This document shows, one piece after another, positions 1 to 5,449 of a DNA stretch of 7,826 nucleotides; position 1 is the first letter of the stretch, and every line of letters starts with the position of its first letter. The position numbers and the translations under genes are program-made. A model generated the notes under the pieces. It did not search any database. It was not told the DNA's origin and saw nothing but the letters and a program-made list of their open reading frames with translations. Location: positions 1-7,826 of the forward strand of contig DATEAK010000314.1 in the NCBI GenBank assembly GCA_035288405.1. Reading direction: 5' to 3'. The stretch comes from JACPSX01 sp035288405 [NCBI: bacterium]. Its GTDB lineage: Bacteria; JACPSX01.

Positions 1-90
1 CCCGTAAGTCCCAACGCCGGTAACCCGAATATCCCCCTTTTTCTTTTCGCAGATTTCAGTTATTGGTCTTGTGAGCTGTAGGAGACCGAA

Positions 91-819
91 ATGATTTTAA
101 AGGACAGGGTTGCCATCGTTACCGGTGCCAGGTTGGGGATCGGGAGAGCCCTGGCGTTGGGATTCGCGGAAGAAGGCGCTCATATCGTCATCAATGACAT
201 CCAAAATGAAGAGGCGTCAAAAGAAGTGCTTTCCCAAATCAGAAATATGGGGCGAAAAGCGACTCACGTGCAAGGGGATGTGGCCCTGGAGGAAGATGTA
301 AGAAGAATCGTGTCTGCAACCTTAGAGACATTTGGTCAAATCGACATATTGGTCAATAATGCCGGACTTCGAACGATCGCGTATTTGGGCGTGGAGAATT
401 GTCCTGTCCTGGACATGGAGAGTAAGGATTGGGATCGGATGATTGCTGTGAACTTGAGAGGACCGTTCTTGATGTCCAAAGCAGTTCTGCCTCAGATGAG
501 TAAACAAAAACGGGGCAGCATCATGAATATCTCCTCCGGCGCCGGACTGGATGGAGTTCCAGGGAAAAGCGCCTATTGTGCATCGAAACATGGACTGGAG
601 GGTTTTACCAAAGCGTTGGCGGGAGAAGTGAAAGATCTCAACATTCGTGTCAACGCTCTTGCTCCCGGGGGAAGAGTCGATACGGATGGGTTGGGGGGAC
701 TTCCGGTTGGTGTGATCGTTCCCGTCGGCATTTTTCTGGCCTCTGATGATTCTCGGGGGATTACAGGCCAATCTATAAACGCCAAAGCTTGGAATCAGCA
801 GAGAGGAATCAAAGTGTAG
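91..819 (+). CDS. SDR family NAD(P)-dependent oxidoreductase, short-loop type
   Basis: Classical short-chain dehydrogenase/reductase of 242 residues, expected to oxidise an alcohol or reduce a ketone in the cytoplasm; the substrate cannot be read from the sequence. Seen directly: the Rossmann glycine motif TGARLGIG at residues 11-18, Asp36 at the end of beta-2 (which in this family usually favours NAD(H) over NADP(H)), Asp63 in the adenine pocket, NNAG at 89-92, Asn121, and the catalytic Ser148 or Ser149, Tyr162 and Lys166 in YCASK. After the PGG turn (192-194) the chain goes almost directly to the late FLASDDS and ITGQ motifs, so the usual substrate-lid segment is shortened, and the tail ends in a WNQQRGI-type sequence instead of the common GG terminus. 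The ATG at 91 has AGGAGA at 80-85, five bases upstream. The next gene starts 48 bp downstream on the same strand. The family call is secure; the substrate is unknown. Confidence 0.93.
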   Translation: MILKDRVAIVTGARLGIGRALALGFAEEGAHIVINDIQNEEASKEVLSQIRNMGRKATHVQGDVALEEDVRRIVSATLETFGQIDILVNNAGLRTIAYLGVENCPVLDMESKDWDRMIAVNLRGPFLMSKAVLPQMSKQKRGSIMNISSGAGLDGVPGKSAYCASKHGLEGFTKALAGEVKDLNIRVNALAPGGRVDTDGLGGLPVGVIVPVGIFLASDDSRGITGQSINAKAWNQQRGIKV

Positions 820-856
820 CATGAGCGGCGGTAGTCTCGTGAACGGGGCTTGCGGC

Positions 857-864
857 AGGGAGGG
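857..864 (+). promoter_or_regulatory. Ribosome binding site deciding the start of the binding protein
   Basis: AGGGAGGG, three bases before ATG 868. It supports ATG 868 over the in-frame TTG at 850, which would place this site within the coding sequence. Confidence 0.7.
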
Positions 865-867
865 ATT

Positions 868-1860
868 ATGAAAGGGTGGATGCTTCGGGTCGTTTTCCTA
901 CTCGTCCTGGCAATCGGAGTTTTGTTTCCCGCGATCAAGGCGACGCAGAGTTTTGCCGCCGAGCCCCCGCTGATTCCCGTCACGGCGGTTTACGGGGTGA
1001 TCAGTACGGATCCGACCTATCTCTGGGTGGCAAACGAGAGGGGATTTTTCAAAAAGAATGGCCTGGACGTCGATCTGACTCATATCCCGACGGCTCAGGC
1101 TATCCAGGCCTTGATCGGAGGAAAGGTCCAGTTCTCCACCACGGGCATGGAGGCACTCGATGCGGCCCTTTCGGGCGCCGACACGGTCTACATCATGATT
1201 CCCATCAAGACCTTTGTCCTCTCTATATACGGCAGGCCCGATATTGCCGGAGTCAAGGGACTCGTGGGAAAGACGATCGGAGCCACGAACAAGGGATCCG
1301 CAACGGACATGGCCGGCCGCTTAGTCCTGAAACAAAACGGTCTTACCCCGGATGTCGACGTGAAGTTCGCCTACTTGAAAGAGCTGCCTGCTCTGGTGGG
1401 AGCTCTGAAAGAGGGGATGATCGATGCGGCCATCATCACTCCCCCCAATACTCTGAGGGCCCGCAACCTGGGGATGAAAGAACTCCTCAACATCCAGGAC
1501 CTGCGGATTCCTTTCGCTCAGCACACGATAGCGACCACTCGCTCCTACATCCGCACCCAACCGGAGGCGGTGCGACGTTACGTTCGCAGCGCCATGGAGG
1601 GTCTGGACTACACGCTGAAGAACCGGGAGGAGGCCCTCTCGGTCATGAGCAAATACACCAAGACCACGGATGCGGCCCTTCTCAAGGAAGCCTATGACGC
1701 CTATGCCAAGGCTTGGGAGCGGAATCCCATGCCGTCTCAGGCGGCCATTGAGTCCTTGCTGGCCGCGTCGCTAAACCCCAAGGCCAAGGGGGCCCGCTGG
1801 GACCAGTTCGTGGATGACCGCTTCGTGAAGGAAGTGGCGGCCTCGGGAGCCATCAAGTAA
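868..1860 (+). CDS. ABC transporter periplasmic substrate-binding protein, NMT1/SsuA-like
   Basis: A 330-residue secreted solute-binding protein, expected to capture a small organic ligand in the periplasm and hand it to an ABC permease. Residues 1-31 form a Sec signal peptide: Lys2 and Arg7, a hydrophobic core of about residues 8-22, and a likely cut after SFA (29-31). The mature start has the typical NMT1/SsuA layout: a beta strand, then YLWVANERGFFKKNGLDVDL (51-70), then an AIQALIGGKVQF segment (78-89) and a second-domain GLVGKTIGA motif (121-129). I chose ATG 868 because AGGGAGGG lies at 857-864; an in-frame TTG at 850 would place that Shine-Dalgarno inside the gene and put six residues before the signal peptide. 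No permease or ATPase gene is in the window, so it is an orphan here. It may be co-transcribed with the dehydrogenase 48 bp upstream. The ligand is unknown; NMT1-family assignments to thiamine precursors, sulfonates or nitrate do not transfer reliably. Confidence 0.9.
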   Translation: MKGWMLRVVFLLVLAIGVLFPAIKATQSFAAEPPLIPVTAVYGVISTDPTYLWVANERGFFKKNGLDVDLTHIPTAQAIQALIGGKVQFSTTGMEALDAALSGADTVYIMIPIKTFVLSIYGRPDIAGVKGLVGKTIGATNKGSATDMAGRLVLKQNGLTPDVDVKFAYLKELPALVGALKEGMIDAAIITPPNTLRARNLGMKELLNIQDLRIPFAQHTIATTRSYIRTQPEAVRRYVRSAMEGLDYTLKNREEALSVMSKYTKTTDAALLKEAYDAYAKAWERNPMPSQAAIESLLAASLNPKAKGARWDQFVDDRFVKEVAASGAIK

Positions 1861-2002
1861 AGGGTGCCTCTTCCTTTTGGTAAAACTGAAGTTGCCCTTC
1901 ATGATCTGCGGGCCGTAAAATTGAATTGCGGCAAACTGGAACGATTCCCCGGCGCCGTGAGGATCCCGCGGAACGTACTTTGAAGGGGTGCGAGAGTCCA
2001 AA

Positions 2003-2020
2003 TCCCGGGTTGGCCCGGGA
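2003..2020 (+). repeat. GC-rich hairpin with TTGG loop in the cyclase leader
   Basis: TCCCGGG, loop TTGG, CCCGGGA: a perfect seven-base-pair stem with a four-base loop. Each arm also contains the palindrome CCCGGG, so the site is both an inverted and a direct repeat. No T run follows, so it is not a standard intrinsic terminator. It could be an RNA structure in the leader or a DNA site for a dimeric regulator. Confidence 0.5.
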
Positions 2021-2097
2021 AAGAGGAGAACCGCTCCCAAGCTCTATCCCCTGCGATCCAAGTAAGCAATTCCCAGGTAAACACCACGGTCAGGTTG

Positions 2098-2117
2098 CAG
2101 GAGTCTTCGAGTTCCTG
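2098..2117 (+). repeat. Weak inverted repeat upstream of the cyclase gene
   Basis: CAGGA (2098-2102) pairs with TCCTG (2113-2117) around ten bases that can add two further pairs. It ends 48 bases before the start codon. A five-pair stem of this kind can occur by chance; it is recorded because it sits in the presumed leader with the stronger hairpin. Confidence 0.25.
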
Positions 2118-2165
2118 AAAGAGCAAGGGGATTTATTGCATGTCGCCCTCTAAGGCTTCACACGG

Positions 2166-3470
2166 ATGAAGATCCTTCACAGGTTTCCCATTTCCCTGCG
2201 AACCCGCTTTATTGTCGGCATGGCCGCTATGTTCCTACCGATAGTGATATTGGGGATCGGCGCATTTTTCTCTCTCGAGAGCGCAGTCGGCAATTTCGAT
2301 CAGGTTGTAGAAGATGTGGTGGATGGAATGGTCCCTATCGTTCACCTTCAGATTCTGATTCTGAGGGCGTCGAAACCAGTTAGCGACTACATCATCTATC
2401 ATAACCCGGCAGAGCGCCGGCTCTTCGTTCAACTGAGCCGGGAGGTGGACCGGAGCTTCAAACAGGCCCTATCTGCGCCTTTTGTCTTGGCGGAATACCA
2501 GGCGCTGGTGCGGAATGCGCAAGAGGAGTGGCAACAAGCCAGGAACCCGAGCGAGGCGATCCTGGACCTTTCCCGCGCGAAAAGGGATCCGGTTGCTCCG
2601 GGTGAAATGAAGCGACTCCAAGCTCACATTGATCGGGCAGTGGATACGCTCGACCAAGTTCACCATCTGATTCATCAGGAAATTGATAAACGACTGGCCT
2701 CAACTCATGCCGCCAAGGGAAGGGTGCTGTTGATCGTCGTCATCGGTTTCGGGGCGGGACTTGGGATAGCCATTCTGGTCGGTACTGTATTGGCCCGCTC
2801 TTTTCTTCTTCCCTTGCGGGTACTGGGAGAAGGTGCGGACCGCTTTGGCGAGGGAAATTTATCTTATCGGGTGCCTCTGTATACCAAGAACGAGTTGGGG
2901 CAACTGGCGAGAGGTTTCAATGCCATGGCGGAAAAGCTCGAAAAAAGCCAGGCAGCGCTTCAGTACCTCTCTATACGAGATGACCTCACGGGCCTGTACA
3001 ACAGACGTCACTTCGAATTGCTGTTGAAGGAAGAGATGGAGAGGTGGCGGCGCTACGGCCACCCTTTCTCCCTCCTGATGCTGGACATCGATCACTTCAA
3101 GGATATTAACGACACGTACGGCCACCGGTGCGGAGACGAGGTCTTACATAGCGTTGCGAAGATCGTCAGCGGCGCTGCCCGCCCTATAGATCGAGTTTGC
3201 CGGTACGGTGGAGAGGAGTTCACGATTCTCTTGGCGGAGACAGCAAGTGCCGGAGGGCTTGCCATGGCGGAACGAATCCGCGAGGCCGTGGGCACTCAAA
3301 CGATACACGCTGGTCAGAGGCACGAGATCAAACTCACCGTGAGCATCGGCGTTGCGGCCTTTCCAGAAGAGGGGAAGTCGGAAGATGAGCTCATCGCCGC
3401 CGCAGACCAGGCTCTTTACATGGCGAAGAACGCCGGCCGGAATCGGGTGTGCCGGCAGAATAAATCTTAG
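2166..3470 (+). CDS. Membrane-bound diguanylate cyclase, HAMP-GGDEF
   Basis: A 434-residue inner-membrane sensor enzyme predicted to make cyclic di-GMP from two GTP. Order of parts: a short basic N-terminus, transmembrane helix about 14-36, a mostly helical periplasmic sensor region about 37-186 (no named sensor domain recognised), transmembrane helix about 187-211, HAMP linker about 209-262, then the GGDEF domain about 263-430. The domain looks catalytically complete: DDLTGLYNRR at 272-281, metal-binding Asp307 in LDIDHFK with Asp309 nearby, the HRCGDEVL segment at 320-327, and the active-site loop GGEEF at 348-352. RPID at 339-342 lies exactly five residues before GGEEF, which fits the RxxD inhibitory site, so product feedback inhibition is expected. 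There is no EAL or HD-GYP domain. The start is less certain: only AAGG about ten bases upstream serves as ribosome binding site, but an in-frame stop at 2151 limits extension, and the ATG at 2220 would remove part of the first membrane helix. Confidence 0.93.
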   Translation: MKILHRFPISLRTRFIVGMAAMFLPIVILGIGAFFSLESAVGNFDQVVEDVVDGMVPIVHLQILILRASKPVSDYIIYHNPAERRLFVQLSREVDRSFKQALSAPFVLAEYQALVRNAQEEWQQARNPSEAILDLSRAKRDPVAPGEMKRLQAHIDRAVDTLDQVHHLIHQEIDKRLASTHAAKGRVLLIVVIGFGAGLGIAILVGTVLARSFLLPLRVLGEGADRFGEGNLSYRVPLYTKNELGQLARGFNAMAEKLEKSQAALQYLSIRDDLTGLYNRRHFELLLKEEMERWRRYGHPFSLLMLDIDHFKDINDTYGHRCGDEVLHSVAKIVSGAARPIDRVCRYGGEEFTILLAETASAGGLAMAERIREAVGTQTIHAGQRHEIKLTVSIGVAAFPEEGKSEDELIAAADQALYMAKNAGRNRVCRQNKS

Positions 3471-3476
3471 CCGTCC

Positions 3477-3498
3477 GGGCGCAGCGTGTACGGCGCCC
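3477..3498 (+). terminator. Possible hairpin after the cyclase gene
   Basis: GGGCGC (3477-3482) and GCGCCC (3493-3498) form a perfect six-pair stem with a ten-base loop, starting seven bases after the cyclase stop codon. The following bases are A-rich, not a T run, so it lacks the signature of an intrinsic terminator. It may protect the transcript 3' end or be a chance repeat. Confidence 0.3.
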
Positions 3499-3615
3499 CG
3501 AAAAATCTCCCTCTAAAGTCCGTACTCTGCAGAATCCGTTAAGAGAAACTGGGCGAAAGTGTCGGGGGAATTGCTAGACAGCTACAGGGCGGGCTTCCGG
3601 TGTTTCGGGATGGTC

Positions 3616-3622
3616 AGGAGAG
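3616..3622 (+). promoter_or_regulatory. Ribosome binding site deciding the amidohydrolase start
   Basis: AGGAGAG, five bases before ATG 3628. It favours ATG 3628 over GTG 3559 and ATG 3610 and places the twin-arginine motif at residues 3-4, where a Tat signal is expected. Confidence 0.7.
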
Positions 3623-3627
3623 ATGAA

Positions 3628-4683
3628 ATGGATCGACGGACCTTTTTAGCTTCTTTGATGGCCTTGGGCGGCTGGGCTGCCCTGGGTGGCCGCTCTGCAG
3701 CAGGAGAGCAAGCGGTACTCCTTGCAGCAAACCTCTCGGCTGCTGACCGCATTGCAGGTTGGCGGGAGAGGATTCTGTTGATCTCAGGACGAGGTGTCCT
3801 GCCGATGATTGATACGGAGGCCACCTATGGCCGGGATATTTCCACCAAGTACATGGTGGATCAAATGGACAAAAATGGCGTGGCGCTGGTTTGCTTCGCG
3901 CCCAATTTTAACGATCCCAAGCGGGGCAGCCGGTTCTCACTGGATATGGCCGCGGAACACCCCGACCGCTTCGTCCCCACCACCTGCGACGGCACCACCG
4001 ATTACTGGTTCCGCCAGGAGGGACCGTTTCTGGAGGTGATGCAGCGGGAAGCCCGCAGCGGCGAGTTTTTCCTGCTGGGGGAGTTGGAGTTCCGTCACTA
4101 CCCCTCCCCCGCGCAGTACAAGGCGCAAAAATTCTGGAGAGAGATCACCATACCCATTGATGGCCCCTGGGGGCACGCGGTCTTTCAACTGAGCGCCGAG
4201 ACGGGCCTGGCCTTCCAGATCCATTACGAACCGGAGGATGCTTTGCTGGCTCCTCTGGAAAAGATGCTGGAGACTTATCCTGGTGCCAAGGTGATTTGGT
4301 GTCATGCCGGGCAGGTCCGCTACCCGGCCAAGCAATCGACTTACGGCCCCGGGTACCTGGGGGGGATGCTGTCCCGGCATCCCAACCTGTTCTGCGACCT
4401 CGCTCTGTCTGAGCCGGGGACGCGCTATCCCGGCAGCGGATTCGTCCACAATACCGCCCAGCTCAATAACGGAAGCCTCCGCCCCGAATGGAAAGCGCTT
4501 CTGGAGGCCCACCCGGACCGTTTCACCATCGGATCGGACATCGCCCCGGATCGCCCCGAGCATTTCCCCATCAAGATGGTGCAATCCCGAAAGCTGCTGG
4601 CCTCTCTCTCCGAGAAAACGGCGGCTCGGATCGCCTTCCAGAATGCCTGGCGGCTCTTGACTCGTCAGGAGTGGACCGCCTGA
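3628..4683 (+). CDS. Tat-exported amidohydrolase-2 family protein with altered metal motif
   Basis: A 351-residue TIM-barrel protein of the amidohydrolase-2 (COG2159-type) group, which includes hydrolases and non-oxidative decarboxylases. The N-terminus DRRTFLASL (2-10) followed by a Gly/Ala/Trp-rich hydrophobic stretch and SAAGE (23-27) matches a twin-arginine signal, so export in folded form is likely. Expected metal or active-site positions are visible: His199 in FQIHYEPED, His226 in IWCHAGQ, and Asp304 in IGSDIAPDRP. At the end of strand 1, where the family normally has His-x-His after Asp (as in IDxHxH), this protein has IDTEATYG (61-68), that is Glu64 and Thr66. Glu at the first position is known in gamma-resorcylate and 2,3-dihydroxybenzoate decarboxylases; Thr at the second is unusual. 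The reaction and substrate are therefore open. It stands alone, 157 bp after the cyclase and 129 bp before the next gene. The family call is firm; the catalytic role is not. Confidence 0.85.
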   Translation: MDRRTFLASLMALGGWAALGGRSAAGEQAVLLAANLSAADRIAGWRERILLISGRGVLPMIDTEATYGRDISTKYMVDQMDKNGVALVCFAPNFNDPKRGSRFSLDMAAEHPDRFVPTTCDGTTDYWFRQEGPFLEVMQREARSGEFFLLGELEFRHYPSPAQYKAQKFWREITIPIDGPWGHAVFQLSAETGLAFQIHYEPEDALLAPLEKMLETYPGAKVIWCHAGQVRYPAKQSTYGPGYLGGMLSRHPNLFCDLALSEPGTRYPGSGFVHNTAQLNNGSLRPEWKALLEAHPDRFTIGSDIAPDRPEHFPIKMVQSRKLLASLSEKTAARIAFQNAWRLLTRQEWTA

Positions 4684-4722
4684 GTCAAGAGACTCCAGTG
4701 CCGGAAATTTAGAGACGATGGC

Positions 4723-4751
4723 TTGAGAAAGGGATGTCTTCGTTTTACAAT
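4723..4751 (+). promoter_or_regulatory. Sigma70-like promoter for the Spy-like gene and downstream genes
   Basis: TTGAGA at 4723-4728 and TACAAT at 4746-4751 are separated by 17 bases, the optimal spacing. The -35 box matches the TTGACA consensus at five of six positions and the -10 box matches TATAAT at five of six. It lies in the gap between the amidohydrolase and the Spy-like gene and would give a leader of roughly 55 bases before ATG 4813. Prediction by eye only. Confidence 0.55.
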
Positions 4752-4785
4752 CCTCAGTAGATCGAATCTGTTCGCAGAAGTTGTC

Positions 4786-4800
4786 ACTCTCTGGCAGAGT
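4786..4800 (+). repeat. Small hairpin directly before the ribosome binding site
   Basis: ACTCT (4786-4790) and AGAGT (4796-4800) can form a five-pair stem with loop CTGGC, ending one base before the AGGAGGG ribosome binding site. It could affect translation initiation of the Spy-like gene, but a stem this short may be chance. Confidence 0.3.
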
Positions 4801-4801
4801 C

Positions 4802-4808
4802 AGGAGGG
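4802..4808 (+). promoter_or_regulatory. Strong ribosome binding site of the Spy-like gene
   Basis: AGGAGGG, four bases before ATG 4813. It is a near-perfect Shine-Dalgarno and fixes the start at 4813 rather than at the in-frame TTG at 4723, which coincides with the -35 element of the predicted promoter. Confidence 0.75.
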
Positions 4809-4812
4809 TATC

Positions 4813-5394
4813 ATGCGCGGGCGATTTCTCACCTATATCGGAGCAGTTGCCGTCTTTGTGTTCGCGGGCTCTCTCCTTGCCGCTCATCTCGGGTATTCTG
4901 ATGAAAAGACTCTCTCTCCTTACGTGGAACAGCTAGGGAGTTCTGTGCGCGGTTTAAGCCCGCAGGAGGTGGACGATCTTGCCAATGGACGAGGCGCCGG
5001 CTATGCCCGCACAGCCGAACTCAATAGTTACCCAGGCCCACGCCACTTACTTGACATGAAGCAGGAGCTTGGTTTGTCCTCCGGCCAGGTCACGCAAATC
5101 GAAGCCATTATTGCAAAGATGCAACCTGAGGCCAAACGAATCGGGCAAGAGATTCTCCGGCGCGAGATGCAACTCAGCGCTGCTTTCGCAAATGGGACGA
5201 TCTCAGAGACTGATCTGAAGGCGCTGGTGGAGAACCTGGCTGTGCTTTATGGCGAATTTCGCGTAACCCATCTTCAGGCTCACCTGCAAGTCAAACCGTT
5301 GCTTTCGGAGGAACAGATTGCGAAGTACAATGCGTTGAGGGGTTATACGAGCTCGTCTGAAATGCCAATGGAACACCAATACCCGATGCATTGA
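4813..5394 (+). CDS. Spy/CpxP-like periplasmic protein (LTxxQ / metal-resistance type)
   Basis: A 193-residue exported protein of the Spy/CpxP and heavy-metal-sensor group, whose studied members act in the periplasm as ATP-independent chaperones or metal-responsive envelope-stress proteins. Residues 1-24 are a signal sequence or N-terminal anchor: Arg2 and Arg4, then a hydrophobic run 6-24. The mature part begins with a GLSPQEVDDLANGRG segment (47-61) and AELNSYPGP (68-76), a lead-in seen in a recognisable subgroup. It continues into a long helical region with two LTxxQ-like motifs, LSSGQ (88-92) and LSEEQ (164-168), and ends with KYNALRGY (171-178). The last ten or so residues are rich in Met and His (MPMEHQYPMH), plausibly able to bind copper or another soft metal. 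It is probably the first gene of a unit with malonyl-CoA decarboxylase, 55 bp downstream. Chaperone versus metal sensor cannot be decided from sequence. Confidence 0.82.
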   Translation: MRGRFLTYIGAVAVFVFAGSLLAAHLGYSDEKTLSPYVEQLGSSVRGLSPQEVDDLANGRGAGYARTAELNSYPGPRHLLDMKQELGLSSGQVTQIEAIIAKMQPEAKRIGQEILRREMQLSAAFANGTISETDLKALVENLAVLYGEFRVTHLQAHLQVKPLLSEEQIAKYNALRGYTSSSEMPMEHQYPMH

Positions 5395-5449
5395 GCGAGA
5401 AATGGGAGCCGGCTGTCGCGTTGTGCGGTCCTAGAGGGTGGAAGGCTCG

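Larger units (their letters stand above)
1861..2165 (+). other. 305-base intergenic region, no recognised gene
   Basis: This gap separates the binding-protein gene from the diguanylate cyclase. I see no convincing gene: the open frame at 1926-2153 has no good ribosome binding site and translates to a low-complexity Pro/Arg/Glu-rich peptide with no recognisable motif. It holds a strong GC-rich hairpin (2003-2020) and a weaker inverted repeat (2098-2117). I could not identify a clear -35/-10 promoter pair or a Rho-independent terminator with a T tract after the upstream gene. I compared it by eye with the conserved cores of the cobalamin and c-di-GMP-I riboswitches and saw no match. It most likely contains the promoter and untranslated leader of the cyclase gene. 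Confidence 0.5.

Noticed and set aside
1-90. Possible promoter or terminator T-run upstream of the SDR (38-46)
   Set aside because: The pyrimidine-rich stretch has no convincing stem before it, and no -35/-10 pair with proper spacing was found.
876-1697. A 273-codon open frame in the +3 frame inside the binding-protein gene
   Set aside because: Its translation is Gly/Arg/His/Ser rich without structure, while the overlapping frame encodes a signal peptide and NMT1-type motifs.
1926-2153. A 75-codon open frame in the gap before the cyclase
   Set aside because: No good ribosome binding site and a low-complexity Pro/Arg/Glu-rich product; treated as non-coding leader.
3559-3627. Upstream GTG (3559) and ATG (3610) starts for the amidohydrolase
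   Set aside because: The strong AGGAGAG at 3616-3622 and the placement of the twin-arginine motif both favour ATG 3628.
4656-4685. Bulged inverted repeat GACTC..CAGG / CCTGAGTC over the amidohydrolase stop
   Set aside because: The stem is interrupted by a bulge, mostly inside coding sequence and lacks a T run, so it is not a convincing terminator.
3937-4887. A 316-codon open frame on the minus strand
   Set aside because: It lies antisense to the amidohydrolase and the start of the Spy-like gene, both of which have clear family motifs and ribosome binding sites; its translation shows no recognisable domain. It is a shadow of G+C-biased codon use.
5438-5449. GTG start four codons upstream for malonyl-CoA decarboxylase
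   Set aside because: The purine-rich AGAGG directly abuts it with no room for ribosome spacing; ATG 5450 has GGAAGG at a workable distance.
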